This document shows, piece after piece, positions 52,045 to 62,850 of a stretch of DNA of 64,000 nucleotides. The stretch lies in the NCBI GenBank assembly GCA_963971405.1, contig OZ020486.1, positions 3,534,001-3,598,000 on the forward strand, given 5' to 3'. How positions within the stretch are numbered: the first letter of the stretch is position 1; every line of letters begins with the position of its first letter. The notes below the pieces were generated by a model. The model made no database searches. It was not told the DNA's origin and saw only the letters and a list, made by a program, of their open reading frames with translations. The stretch is from Psococerastis gibbosa. Its lineage: Eukaryota > Arthropoda > Insecta > Psocodea > Psocidae. The translations under genes were made by a program, and so were the position numbers.

Positions 52045-53095
52045 AAAAGTATTAATTTGTGACGTTTTTTTTAAGATTCCAAAATTGTTGTTTACATTTA
52101 AAGAGCAGAAGACATCTTGAAATTGATAGTGACGCGCCTGGCGGAGTTTAGGGGAGGTACAACATTTCGCGCCTAAACTATTTCTCAAAGGTTTTTTATT
52201 GCTTTTATTCTTTTTTCATTTTTTGAATATAAAACCCGGTACACACGAAAGATGGACGCCAGTGAATTGGAGAGGATGTTGTCAAATTGTAGGTAGTGAA
52301 AAGCCCCAAAGTGAATTTCAGATTTCAGAAGATTTCTGACACCTGACCTTCGTCTATGTTTTCTGTAACATTGAACATATTATGGAAGCAAAACAAGAGA
52401 ATGGTGTAGGCCTACCTAGTTTAAATTTTGGTGTTAAGGTAATGGTCGTCTTAAAATGACTATCAATGTTTAATTTCGTTTTTACACGAGAAAAGAGCTT
52501 GGATATTATTTTTTTGGACGTTTGATACGGAATATCGCAATGAATCAAATGTGAGGGCAGTGTTGACATCCATGTATGACTCAAAAGTGCAGGAGAAATG
52601 CCACTTATTTTATTATATTATTATATATTATATTTGAATAACTTTCTGCCAGTCAAATATATACATTTATTGCATTATCATTATTATACGTATATATATA
52701 GTATACAGGTCCTAGATAAAATCCATTAGCCTATTCCCTTTCAGCCTATCGTCCTATTCTTATTAAATTAAACGGAGTAGATTAATTTGACCCCTCTTTT
52801 AATTTCCTCTACTATTTAGCCCGCTTCCATCGTTACATTAAACAAAAAAATATAGCCTAGAAGTCATATCGCTCCTACTGGATACTTTTGCGAAAATCAA
52901 CTGCAGATTACCTACAGGTATAATGGAGAAAATTTTGTGACTTTTTTAAAGCCTAAAATAATTAGGCTACTATTTTCACTACAGCAGCCGAGTATCATTC
53001 TTGGCCTCCTGAGACTACAGCATATTTTATAATAAGCTACGCGTATACGCAGTTCTACACCATGTATTGAATATATAAAGCAATTAAGTAAGCTC
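52045..53095. other. Upstream region of the HAD phosphatase; no other gene recognised
   Basis: Probably holds the 5' UTR and promoter of the phosphatase. AT-rich with TATA-like runs but no sequence I can fix as promoter. Minus-strand frames at 52354-52584 and 52912-53097 show no motif. Confidence 0.4.
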
Positions 53096-53134
53096 ACAAA
53101 CCTGTTCGGTTAGAATCTAACCGAACAGGTTTGT
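53096..53134. repeat. 39-bp palindrome
   Basis: Two perfect 19-base arms (acaaacctgttcggttaga and its inverse) around one A. Could be a protein-binding site or a minimal transposon footprint. Confidence 0.85.
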
Positions 53135-53249
53135 TAGCTAATCTAACCGTTAGATAGTTGTGTAGTTGTGCTAACCTGTCTAGCAACACGAATCATGTCA
53201 ATTAGAGCATAAGTAGAGGATTTGGAGATTACTGGACTTGTCGGGGCTT

Positions 53250-53345
53250 GTGGTCCAGGGGTTAAGACGACGCCCCGGTTAGGCGTAGATCGTGGATTCG
53301 AATCCCGCCAAGCCCAGTTTTTCCCATATCCTCTACTTTCGGGTA
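53250..53345 (+). mobile_element. SINE-B copy with best-preserved pol III boxes
   Basis: A box within 'tgtggtccaggggttaag', then 'acgccccggttaggcgtaga', B box 'ggattcgaatcccgcc' and 'aagcccagtttttcccatat'. Spacing fits a tRNA-derived head. It is not a tRNA gene: the same 3' body follows in other copies. Confidence 0.75.
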
Positions 53346-53699
53346 CACAATGTAGCCTAAATTTAGAGCAGTGAAAAGTGCTCAGTCCCTTCAAGACATG
53401 CGCCATGCGGTAAATTTCCACTAAGTTGTCACATTTCTTTACCATAGAAGGGGCCGCCGGCACGTTGGTCGTGAAGTCACGGGTGATTAATACTTAATAG
53501 GAACTGTTTTTATAATTCTCAGCTACGGCTAAAACTTCTGTTTTAATGTTATATTATTGTCACGAAAAATAATTGAGGTAGAAAACCGAACAGCGACACA
53601 GGAGGGATTGGCCCAGCTCTACTATACGCAAATGTGGCACGGCATCAAATGCCGTACCAGTCAAGGATGGGCTTTGGCCGAAGAAGAAGAAGAAGAAGA

Positions 53700-54095
53700 C
53701 AAACTACCTAATCTTAATATATATATTTCGACTGTCCGTGTGTATGTTCCGGGCCTCCTCTCAAACGACTGGGCCGATTATGATGAATATTGTTGTGTGT
53801 GTTCAAGGAGATTCGAGGATGGTTTAGATTAACACTTTCGTCCACTGGAGAATGCTTTTATAATTTGATTTTGGAATATTTTACATTGGTGCTTGTACAT
53901 GGCTGCTGGTACTGCCGACATCAACTGACATCTAGCGGCAGACCACACAACCATTAATTTTCGTTTATCCCGACAGTTGGGGCTGCGTGTGTGTTGTATG
54001 TGACCACAATTAATTTACATGAGCAGTGACCGCGAAGGCCGAAGGCCGAGCTGCCGCCCGCGGCAGGCTACTATAGTTGCACGTTTCTAAAGTAG
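53700..54095 (+). mobile_element. Possible Helitron-like element
   Basis: Starts with a TATATATA tract, then 'gtgtgtatgttccgggcctc', 'aaacgactgggccgattatg', wording typical of Helitron 5' regions in insects. Ends near a GC hairpin 'ctgccgcccgcggcag' that could be the 3' stem, though the final CTRR is not clear. Weak call. Confidence 0.35.
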
Positions 54096-55402
54096 CTTGA
54101 TAAAAGATGATAGTATAGGGTCTATATATTTGTTATTTAGAGCACAGAATATATAAATGTTGGTAAAGGAGTACAATAGACTATATGTATACTATATATT
54201 GTTAATTCTAAGTCCTACCATAATTGTATTGTAGTTTGTAGCTACTATAGTCATATAGCCGATTTTACCATGTAGCGAGTGTGACATAGACACAGGCCCC
54301 GCGCTTGGCCCAATTTTTAATAATAATAATAAAAAATTAGTAATTTAAGTAATCTGCTGTGTAAAAATTATGTCAAAATATAAAGTTTCAAATTTAAGCG
54401 GGAATTTGTGCCTATATGTAGCCTAAATAATATGAGGCCCAAATTAAGTTATTTTTTATATATAACATATCCTAAGGAAGGGGCCCCCGCGCCATGGAAC
54501 CACCACTGTCACCTGGTAAAATCGGGCCTGCTACTATAGTACACAGGCTAATAAACCAATGAAACAAGTTGCATTGAAGGAAATTTCAGAATATGCCTTA
54601 AGAATAACGGTGCATTTGTTAAGCCGACTGAGCATAAAATTATGCAGAATGACCGAGTTGCATCTCCATGGATGACTGTTCCAGAAATTCACTGGAGAAA
54701 TAAGTCAGGCAGCCATTGAACTTTATGCACAATGACTGGCTGGAGTCTTATGGTGTCAAGTGCCTAGAGAAAGAATAATTTGTTTATCTATGTTCTTCTG
54801 TGGACCTAGAAGAAGAGAAAGTAGTTGAACTATACAGCTTGCCCCTCTACAAGAATTAGGCTACGCAACCGTGCGTCCTTTTCCCCCCTACGGGGATCGG
54901 CGCTACGGCAATGGCGCCTCCACAGCCCTCAATTTAGTACGTCTTGGCTTGTGAGTGTGAGTTCAGTTTAGAGGCGGCAGAAGTACCTCTCGGAGCTGAG
55001 TAGTAATAAAAGTTTAACTGATAGATAGCTTTGATTACACTACCAGGCAAATAGGCCTATGCGCATTGAATAGTTTTTTATAGGTATGTACCTAAATTAC
55101 CATAAAAAATACATCCTACAGCCGAGGGAAAAATAGCTTTGATTAATACTAGGCAAATAGACTTTTATATATATATATATATTTTTTTTTTTAAAAGGTT
55201 AAACGCGTACAAACAATTTAATGAATGAGGGAAAATTTATAGTTCTAAAATTCTAGTTTTCTCACAAGTTTATGTAAACAATAACAATTTTAAAGAAATT
55301 TTTGAAAAATGTACTCAATTCTCATTACAATAGGCATAGGGGGCATTTGACATTTGCATATTGTATTATAACATCATTGTGTTCCCTAAATGCTGGCCTC
55401 AA
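54096..55402. other. No gene recognised
   Basis: AT-rich DNA with a DR4 fragment at about 55185-55230 ('cgcgtacaaacaatttaatg'). Nothing coding is supported. Confidence 0.45.
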
Positions 55403-56354
55403 CAGTGGCGGCGCTAGAAATTTTAAGGCGGGGGGCCATAGGGGGGGGGGCAATGAAAAAGCAAAACATTTTTCATTGGGAGTAGCATTGGCATAAATTC
55501 CCAAATTTCTGGGGGGGGGGGGGCTGTAGAACCCCAAGACTTAGATTAATTCACTTCTGAATAAGTCTGCCTAGCAAATTACCGTATCTTATTACTTTAT
55601 TATTATATATATATATATATTATATATATAATATCTCCTGAAATTTTTGACAAGTTCTAACACGCTCAGCGACCTAATCATCTCCTTCTCAGTAATGCAT
55701 TACGGCCAAATTGCTGAATCTATTCTGAATGGTGGTACCAGGCGCAGAGGAAGGTGGGCCCGGAGATTTCCCCAGGAGAAAAAAATGATAAATGGGCCCA
55801 AATTAGTGAGAGTTTGAGCATGTTATACACTACAGAGATTGGAGAATGGGGGGGGGGGGGGCTCGGGGGTCTCCTCCGGAGAAAAAAAATTGATAAATAT
55901 ACCCAAATTAGAGAAAAAAAAACTGATAAATAGTGAGGTTTTGCGCATATAATTCTCTGGAAAACGGGGGGCCTGGAGAAAAAATTGAGAAATAGGCCTA
56001 AATTAGTGAGGTTTTAAATAAATAAATATTGACTTTTTTGTTCTATTACTAAGCCAACCGAGCGGTGTTAGGCCTATAAAGCCCTCTCTTACACTCATGC
56101 CTCAACTAGGAAGGCCCGGGGCCGCCTGCTTTACATGCCCTCCGAAGCATGGCCAGAAAAGAGGCTTTATTTACGCAAACGGGGAGCAGGCATTCTGTAA
56201 TGGAAGTAAGTAACTTGTTACCAGTTAATTTGAATTACAATAATTGTTCAATTTAACAAAATTTCAAATATCTCAAAAGTGGGGGGGACCCGGGGGGGGC
56301 GGAGAAACTGCTGGGGGGCAGGCCCCCCCGGGCACCCCCGTAGCGCCGCCACTG
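55403..56354. mobile_element. hAT-like element, 952 bp
   Basis: TIRs CAGTGGCGGCGCTA and the perfect inverse, 8-bp flanks ggcctcaa (55395-55402) and cgcctcaa (56355-56362) with one mismatch. Interior has several poly-G runs and repeats of 'gagaaaaaa.tgataaat'. No transposase. A SINE-A copy sits inside. Confidence 0.8.
56018..56160 (-). mobile_element. SINE-A copy inside the hAT-like element
   Basis: TTTA tail (aaataaataaata on the plus strand), 'cctataaagccctctcttac', 'aaggcccggggccgcctgct', core 'catgccctccgaagcatgg'. The tRNA-like head is missing (5'-truncated). Confidence 0.75.
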
Positions 56355-56566
56355 CGCCTCAAATATGGTTTTCTGACAGCGCCCTTTATTATGTGTGAAA
56401 ATCACATAGTCCTAAGACGTATACTGTACTGTATACGTTAATCCAAAAAAATATGTAGGCCTTACCAATCTCTCTATACTTAATAAAGAAAGGGACTGTA
56501 TAAATGTATAATTACAGTGTAAACTTTGTATTGTACTTTAGACGGTAGGTTATAAATATTGTATGA

Positions 56567-56671
56567 GCATCATCATCGTGTTCCCTGGATGCGGTCCTGA
56601 CTGGTCTCATCGACCTCTATGCAGTTGTTATGGCCATCCAAGTGTACCGGTGGCATCAGTTCTGGTATACC
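56567..56671 (+). CDS. Possible last exon of a membrane protein
   Basis: A frame ending in a stop reads ASSSCSLDAVLTGLIDLYAV, then VMAIQVYRWHQFWYTNS. It has one membrane helix followed by a short aromatic tail, as in small insect multi-pass proteins. The local GC content is above that of the flanks. The acceptor 'tattgtatgag' is poor and no upstream exon was found, so this may be chance. Confidence 0.25.
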
Positions 56672-57079
56672 AACTCGTGAATACAGCTGTGTACATTAAG
56701 ACCATTACCGAATACGAAAACAGAAAGGCGGTTACTATTACACGTTAACATTGTTTAAACTAATAATCGACGTTACTCAGCAGAGGGTAAGTATACGATA
56801 TTTACAGTATATATACAGTCTGCTAGTTACTGCGGTGGATCCTGCGAATCTAAAACGTGCAATGAAAAATTATAAAAGAATTAATTGCAGTTAACTAGGC
56901 CCTATCAGTGTTTTGTATGTAAACTACGTGGGGTCTTAGTACCAATGTACCAAGTACAGCCAATAGATAAGGGCACCTAAAATAACTCCCGCAACTCGGA
57001 TTGATGGCCTGTTCCCGTAAGAGACAATCAGAAGGGAACAATTAAAAAAACATAAATTATCGATCGTAGAGCTGACAAA

Positions 57080-57297
57080 AATAAATAAATAAATATTGAC
57101 TTTATGTTCTATTACTAAGCCAACCTAGCGGAGTTAGAGCTATAAAGCCCTTTCTTACATTCATCCAACTAAGACCACCTGGACCACCCACTTTACATGC
57201 CCTCCGAAGTATGGCCAGAAAGTGCAGCAAGTGTGGGACTCAAACCAATAACCTTTCGGGTGAATTCGGAGTCTGTACCACTATTCAACATGTCCTA
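57080..57297 (-). mobile_element. SINE-A copy
   Basis: Minus strand: head with 'ggtttgagtccc', core 'catacttcggagggcatgta', 'gggctttatagctctaactc', TTTATTTATTTA tail. The 86-aa plus-strand frame overlapping it is a shadow. Confidence 0.8.
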
Positions 57298-57367
57298 TTC
57301 ATGTCTATGAAAGTGTCAAATCCCTTAGAAGAAATGCGAATGCACACTAAGTTCCGTAATTGGAAGG

Positions 57368-57567
57368 CCTCACGTATATTGCTGGCAGTGAGCACCATCT
57401 TGCCCGTATTGGTCCCATCAATAATCAAGCAGTCGGGTTTATTAAGGTATAATAACGTATACCATATCTAGCCGCGTTTAACATCGTTGAGTATGAGAAG
57501 TATCCGTTGAAGCCACAACCACAGCTCCTACATGTACGGATATACTCAAAACCTCAATTCCAGCAGT
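57368..57567 (-). pseudogene. HAD phosphatase exon 4 relic, 5 kb upstream of the gene
   Basis: The minus strand matches exon 4 along most of its length: 'cttctcatactcaacgatgt', 'ttaataaacccgactgcttg', 'gggaccaatacgggcaagat'. Residues PDCLIIDGTNTGKMVLT against [16 protein letters not shown] show decay, with stops upstream. It suggests a former tandem paralogue of the phosphatase. Confidence 0.8.
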
Positions 57568-57588
57568 GGCGGATCCAGCTTTTATTGC

Positions 57589-58471
57589 TTTCCAAATTGG
57601 AAATTATACGTAGTATAAGGAAAGCTTTGTGATGGTCGAAATTTTCGATTCCGAGATTTCAACGGATTTACACGTTTTGAGGTCCCAGGAACCCAAAAAA
57701 GTGGTTTTTACGAAATGTCTGTCTGTCGCTCTGTCTGTCTGTCTGTATGTATGTCCGTCTGTATGTATGTCCGTCTGTCTGTCTGTCTGTCTGTCTGTTC
57801 ATCGATTTCCGGGCACTACTCGGTGTTTTTGTGTGAAATTGGACATGTAGGTTCACAAAAATCATAACTAACTCAATTTAGGGGGATTTTATTTTCAAAA
57901 AATTCCAAAAAAACGTCTAAAAAAATGAGTTCTCAAAAACGGCTCCAACGATTTCTATTAAATTCACATGTATTCTAGTCGTTATTAATGTTGATAAAAT
58001 GCGGGGGGGGGGGGGGTCGCTTACCCCTTGATAGTTTGCTTCTGGGGGTAAAAAAATAAAAATAACTTAATTTTAATGAAAAATGACTAAAAAATAATTT
58101 TTCTGCGAAACCTTTCTATCGATGATTCCTACCTTCAGGCATGTTTTAGGTGTTAAATTGAGTATCGAAACCGGACAGTTTGCTTTCCCAAAAAACTATT
58201 TGGTTTTGTGCAAAAACATTTTTTTGAAAAAATGAAAGCAAATTCACGCTGAAATGCATTGCGTGCCCTGCCATTATTGCTGTGTGGTTATGTGTTGGTC
58301 TGTCCTATCTAGAATTTACGTCACCTCCAGTGACGTCAGGGGAACGACCCCCCCCCCCCCCGTGATATCCGAAATTTAACCATAGGAAAATTATTTGCCA
58401 TGAAATTAATCATTTTCTCTCCCTACTAATTCATAAATAGGAAAGCATGTTCGAGTAAACTCGGACCGTTT
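57589..58471 (+). repeat. Dispersed repeat DR2, full length
   Basis: 'ttgctttccaaattggaaat' to 'cgagtaaactcggaccg'. Has the MVEIFDSEISTDLHVLRSQE open stretch, a (TCTG)n array at about 57718-57800 and a poly-C run. A hAT-type tip (CAGTGGCGGATCC) lies directly upstream at 57572. Confidence 0.75.
57718..57800 (+). repeat. (TCTG)n / (TATG)n simple repeat
   Basis: Runs of TCTG broken by TATG inside DR2. Length differs in every DR2 copy in the window, as expected for a microsatellite. Confidence 0.9.
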
Positions 58472-58522
58472 CTTTGAAGGGGTCATGGCCGAAATTGGTG
58501 CTCTTCACTAACAAAGCTAGAC

Positions 58523-60610
58523 GTCAACGGAAACGGCACTATATCAATTGACAAATTATATTGCCGATGCTATCGAATGTAAGGACACAGTCTTCTGTGT
58601 TTTTACAGATATTGAAGGCTGCTTTGACAATACATCCCACTCGTCTATTGAGAATGCCCTCAACGACAAGGAGGTTGACCCGACTATTATAGACTGGGTA
58701 ATGGCAGCCCTAACTAGCAGGGTAGCGGTGGCACAGGGGGTGGCTATGAAAACCACTAGGGGATGCCCCCAGGGGGGTGTGCTGTCACCGCTATTGTGGA
58801 CGATTGTAGTAGAAAAGCTTCTACAAATACTTACTGACAGGGGCATAGAATGCATTGGCTATGCTGATGACGTCGTGGCCATGGTCAGAGGGAAAAATGA
58901 CAGTACACTGTGCGAGCTCCTGCAGCACGTGGTTGATATTATTGCTGAATGGTGCAAAACAGTAGGCCTCAAACTAAATGTGGCCAAAACATGTCTAGTT
59001 CCCTTCACTAATAGAAGGAAGCTATCATTGAAGCAAGTCCTCATTGGGGGCAAACCAATAGCATGGGAACGGCAAGTCAAGTATTTAGGAGTAACCCTGG
59101 ATACTAAACTAAATTACAAGAAGCATATAGAAGACGTAGTGGTTAAAGCCAAACGATCTATTATGATTTGCAGGAGAATGGCGGGGAAGAAATGGGGCAC
59201 TTCCCCCAGAGCCCTCCGAGATTTGTATTTATTGATTGTAATGCCCATTATTACGTATGGAAGTGTGACTTGGGCCCACAGGACTGCAGTACAAAGTATA
59301 AGAGACACCCTCACTAAAGTACAAAGACTGGCCTGTGTATGCATTACAGGGGCTATGAAATCCTGTCCCACTGCAGCAATGGAGATTGTGCTGGACTTCC
59401 CACCCCTCCATATTGCAGTGGAAACGTCAGCCGAAATGGCAAGGCTACGGATTATTAGGAGCGGGGTAAAAAGGAGTGGAAGGGCAATTAAGAGCCTCAA
59501 GTCTAGTCTAAGCAAAGACTCAGCCTCTCTGACTACGTCTGACCACTGCCTGGATATGCCAAGCGATAGAATTCACCCAAAATACTGTTTTAAGAGGGAA
59601 TTCGAAACTATATTAGGGACAAAGAAAGAATACTGCGAATCAGCAGGAATTCTCAATAGTCACACAATTAAGTGGTTCACTGATGGCTCTAGGCTGGGAC
59701 GTACAAGACCAAGAACAGGTCTTGGCGTCTTTGGTCCTGGGGTGAAATATCTGGAGTCTCTTGGGGAGACAACTACAGTCTACCAGGCTGAGTTATGTGC
59801 CCTTGACAGATGTATGCAAATGAATCTCGACAGGGAATATAGATCGAGAGAAATTGTTATCATGTCAGATAGCCAAGCAGCCCTTAAAGCAATAACAGCA
59901 TACAAAATCACCTCACAACTAGTGTGGGAATGTAGATTGAAACTGGACATACTGTCCGGTGCGAATAAGGTTACCTTGATATGGGTGCCTGGGCACACAG
60001 GCATTGAAGGCAATGAGGTTGCTGACCAGCTTGCAAAAAGGGGAGCTACCTCCCCTTTTACGGGACCCGAACCTTTTTGCGGTGTTGGGGAAACCCTCGC
60101 CCGCAGATTTGTTAAAGGCAGGGAGAACCTGAAAGTGGCTGAATACTGGACCTCATTGCCGGGCCTTCGGCAAGCCAAAATGCTCCTGGGAAGCCACCAG
60201 CGCAAAAGAGCCCAAGTATGCATTAATATGAACAGGAGACATCTGCGTGTGATCACAGGATTCCTCTCTGGGCATTGCAACTTGAATGGACATCTGACCA
60301 ACATAGGTGTCAGAGAGTCTAGAGCATGCAGATTCTGTAACGAAGGAGCGGAGGACCCCGAGCATATCCTCCTTCACTGCGATGCAATCGCACGTAGAAG
60401 AACAGCATGCTTGGGAAACTTGCAATTACATGTAAAAGACCTACCACTTCTAAATCCCCTCAAGGTCCTGGCTCTCCTGAGGGAAATAGGCCTCGAGGAA
60501 CTGATGTAGATATGTAGATTCTTTGTTGTAGGGGGCACAATAGGCCCAATAGGCTTAAGTGCACACAGGTAACACCTGTACCCCAATTTAAAAAAAAAAA
60601 AAAAAAAAAA
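58523..60610 (+). mobile_element. 5'-truncated non-LTR retrotransposon
   Basis: Bounded by an exact 12-bp duplication, acaaagctagac, at 58511-58522 and 60611-60622. It ends in about 21 A residues. The 5' end is cut inside the RT domain, a typical result of aborted target-primed reverse transcription. RT followed by RNase H and a C-terminal Cys/His motif places it in the I/LOA/R1-type group rather than CR1 or RTE. An exact duplication and an unbroken frame imply a young insertion. Confidence 0.95.
58524..60509 (+). CDS. Reverse transcriptase / RNase H ORF, N-terminally truncated
   Basis: Open from the element's first bases (STETALYQLTNYIADAIE) with no start of its own; about 661 codons to TAG. 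RT motifs in order: FTDIEGCFDN (Asp21), GCPQGGVLSPLLW (about 72-84) and catalytic YADDV (105-109), then the thumb with KYLGVTLD. RNase H: FTDGSRLGR (about 375), MSDSQAALKA (about 440) and GHTGIEGNEVADQLAK (about 481-496), which hold the expected acidic residues. A C-terminal CRFCNEGAEDPEHILLHC (about 595-612) is the zinc-knuckle-like motif found in many such ORF2 proteins. The endonuclease, the first RT blocks and any ORF1 are missing, so it cannot move alone. Open frames on the other strand are shadows. Confidence 0.93.
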   Translation, partial: STETALYQLTNYIADAIECKDTVFCVFTDIEGCFDNTSHSSIENALNDKEVDPTIIDWVMAALTSRVAVAQGVAMKTTRGCPQGGVLSPLLWTIVVEKLLQILTDRGIECIGYADDVVAMVRGKNDSTLCELLQHVVDIIAEWCKTVGLKLNVAKTCLVPFTNRRKLSLKQVLIGGKPIAWERQVKYLGVTLDTKLNYKKHIEDVVVKAKRSIMICRRMAGKKWGTSPRALRDLYLLIVMPIITYGSVTWAHRTAVQSIRDTLTKVQRLACVCITGAMKSCPTAAMEIVLDFPPLHIAVETSAEMARLRIIRSGVKRSGRAIKSLKSSLSKDSASLTTSDHCLDMPSDRIHPKYCFKREFETILGTKKEYCESAGILNSHTIKWFTDGSRLGRTRPRTGLGVFGPGVKYLESLGETTTVYQAELCALDRCMQMNLDREYRSREIVIMSDSQAALKAITAYKITSQLVWECRLKLDILSGANKVTLIWVPGHTGIEGNEVADQLAKRGATSPFTGPEPFCGVGETLARRFVKGRENLKVAEYWTSLPGLRQAKMLLGSHQRKRAQVCINMNRRHLRVITGFLSGHCNLNGHLTNIGVRESRACRFCNEGAEDPEHILLHCDAIARRRTACLGNLQLHVKDLPLLNPLKVLALLREIGLEELM

Positions 60611-60754
60611 ACAAAGCTAGACCGGTTTACGGTAGCCTATGTTTTATTAAATATTTTTTTTAATTATTGTAGATAATATTTATTTTTACTAGATTTATCT
60701 AATTTAGGAATGAGTTAAGAAATTGTGACCACTCGGTGTTGGTGACATACACAA

Positions 60755-60894
60755 GATCATGGCTAGAAGGGGGTCCGGGCCCTCCCGAAATATTTGCAGG
60801 GTACACTAGATAGTATTGAGTTTTAAATATATTGTGGTAATCTCACCTCCGGTGACGTCAGATGGACCCCTCGCGTAAATAAATGCTGGCTACG
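60755..60894. mobile_element. Possible decayed hAT-like element
   Basis: Right end 'gctggctacggccttg' is a common hAT tip in inverse; left 'caagatcatggctagaaggg' is a weak match. Flanks agree at only five of eight bases. Confidence 0.3.
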
Positions 60895-60975
60895 GCCTTG
60901 GATATCATAGGCCTACATATCATGTATCAAAATGTAGATGAGTATTTCATCTAGGGGTTGTGTCAATTTGCATAC

Positions 60976-61194
60976 CTATAGTATATAGTTACGTCCCTGC
61001 CAACTGCAAGTGCTGGGCTCCCATGCTGACGCCCAATCATCTAGTCAGCAACCCAGGCCATGCACCTGGGCTGTGGGCGCTCAGCAGAGTTAGTCTGAGC
61101 TGAGCGGCATATAGAAGGTAGGAGTGAAATTTTGGGTATCCTTTTTTAAAAAATAAAATATCACCCTCGGGAACGTAACTATATATACTTATAC
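60976..61194. mobile_element. Possible TIR element, about 220 bp
   Basis: 'tatagtatatagttacgtcc' and the inverse-like 'ggaacgtaactatatatact' bound it. Inside, 'gtgctgggctcccatgctga' and GC-rich inverted words ('cacctgggctgtgggcgctcag') may form a stem. Confidence 0.45.
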
Positions 61195-62139
61195 AACGGG
61201 TATTTCCTAAGAAATTTGAGTTCGTTTAAGAATGAATGAATGAATGAGTGAATAATTATGGTGAACACAATACAATGCAATACAATACAATTATAACTAA
61301 ACTAAAAACACTTAAAATAAACGGATATTGAGGTGAGAGATTTCTTCATTAGTTTACTGAATTCTGCAGGTACTTAAATATGCAACGCTGTAACTCTTCT
61401 CAGATTTTTTTGTATTTCCTATTCTTACATAGGCAACAGGACCGTACCCAGGACCAATTTATTTAATTGAGTTTCAGGTTTGAGCCTGCATAATTATTAT
61501 ACTAATTAACGATATGTTGCATGACTAACGAAGCTAGGCCTACCTCGTGTGACAAAATAGAATAACGCCGGCAGTTGGACTTCCTCTAGGGTAGGCAAAT
61601 CAAGTTTGTAGGAAGTGATTAGACAACACACTATAGGCCCATTATGTCAAACCTCAAGGTTAACTAATAAACGTGACTATTGTATTGTATAGGCCTACTT
61701 TACATACGTTCTATTCAGATTTCTCCCATAAGGGAAATTTAAGCTATTTAATTCGGTCAATTTTTGTTGTTGTTAAAGCGCCTTTTCCTATTGGGAATTA
61801 GCGCTAGGAAATTGGGGATGTTTAGCGATAATTTTGTGGGATAGTGTAATTAGGGGCCATCCAGGCCAGTGGCTCTTAGGGACTGTATGATATCATTTGT
61901 GACTGTAATTTCGGTCAAATATACCTATCAAATTTGGAGTCAGCTGTTGTTGTACTGGAATATATCAAATGATCGTTTGCACGCAAGTACCGAGAATGGT
62001 CGTGAATAGGGTCATGGAGATGAATCGGGTCGAAACTGCGACTGATGGCTCGAAGAATATCCTGGTTGAAAACTCTGAGGCAAATGTTGCTGGTTTGGCA
62101 AGAGCAAGACTATGTTTTTCAGAGCAGCCGCCTCCAATG
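61195..62139. other. Upstream region of the THEM6-like gene; no gene recognised
   Basis: (GAAT)n near 61230 and a short hAT-like tip 'caggaccgtacccagga' near 61439. The promoter and any 5' non-coding exon of the downstream gene may lie here, but none can be fixed. Confidence 0.4.
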
Positions 62140-62190
62140 TCCAAATTGCCATGATGATCGCCAATATTCGCTAAAAAGGCGTATAAAAAT
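62140..62190 (-). repeat. Dispersed repeat DR5, fragment
   Basis: 'attgccatgatgatcgccaa' and 'tattcgctaaaaaggcg' match the end of DR5. It lies just upstream of the first THEM6-like coding exon. Confidence 0.5.
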
Positions 62191-62230
62191 GAAGTTTAGG
62201 AAGCATTATTAATTAATTTTTTTGTTGCAG

Positions 62231-62395
62231 ACCGTTTCAAGATGTTGGGGTGTTTCCTAGCCGTAGTTTTCTTTATACTGTTCCTCGCCTATGCTTTGTT
62301 TGATGTCAACTATTTCATTCGGACTGGGTTCCTCATCGCTTACGGTCGAATTTTTAAGAAAAAGAGGACCATTTTCGACACAACTTCCATCGGAG
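62231..62395 (+). CDS. THEM6-like protein, first coding exon
   Basis: Acceptor 'ttttttgttgcag', 11 bp of 5' UTR, then ATG at 62242, and donor 'ggaggtgag'. Encodes MLGCFLAVVFFILFLAYALF, DVNYFIRTGFLIAYGRIFKK and KRTIFDTTSIG. An N-terminal hydrophobic segment (about residues 3-20) is a signal anchor, and FDVNYFIRT and FDTTSI with the next exon are typical of THEM6 (acyl-CoA-thioesterase-like hot-dog fold, ER-linked; catalytic role uncertain). As a first coding exon after an acceptor, at least one 5' non-coding exon must lie upstream. Confidence 0.85.
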
Positions 62396-62483
62396 GTGAG
62401 TTTTGTCTTAGCCAACAGTTCAGTTGGTAGAGAACTAGAGAAAGGGAGGTTCAAGACTCACCACTCAACATAAAAGGAACAGG

Positions 62484-62695
62484 ACATGCAGAGTAGTGGT
62501 ACAGACTCTGGCTTTCACCCGAAATGTTGTTGGTTTGAGTCCAACACTGACTACATTTTCTGGCCATGCTTCGGAGGGCATGTAAAGCAGTCGGTCCCGG
62601 GCCGTCCTAGTTGAGTGTAAGAGAGGGCTTTATAGCCCTAACTCCGCTAAGCTGGCTTAGTAATGGAACAGAAACCGTCCTTATTTATTTATTTA
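62484..62695 (+). mobile_element. SINE-A copy in the THEM6-like intron
   Basis: Plus strand: 'ggacatgcagagtagtggta', 'ggactctggctttcacccga'-type head, B-box-like 'ggtttgagtcc', core 'catgcttcggagggcatgta', 'gagggctttatagccctaac', TTATTTATTTA tail. The most complete plus-strand copy. Confidence 0.85.
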
Positions 62696-62764
62696 AAAGG
62701 AAATTTTTCCCCCGAACCTGGGTCCATCACCCAATTAGTAATTGTCAAGCTGCAATTATGGCAA

Positions 62765-62850
62765 TATAATTACAAATGCTTTCACGGCCGAAGTTACGGG
62801 ACGAAGCAGTAGAATCCGGGATGATAGGCCGTGGTCGTTCTGAAAGCGTA
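62765..62850 (-). repeat. Fragment of the hammerhead-like repeat family
   Basis: 'gctttcacggccgaagttac' and 'gggatgataggccgtggtcg' match the ends of the 25.1-kb and 36.0-kb copies, but the CTGAAGA...GAAA hairpin between them is deleted. Confidence 0.45.

Noticed and set aside
58556-60586. Several minus-strand frames, up to 174 aa, across the retrotransposon
   Set aside because: Shadows of the RT/RNase H frame; no motifs.
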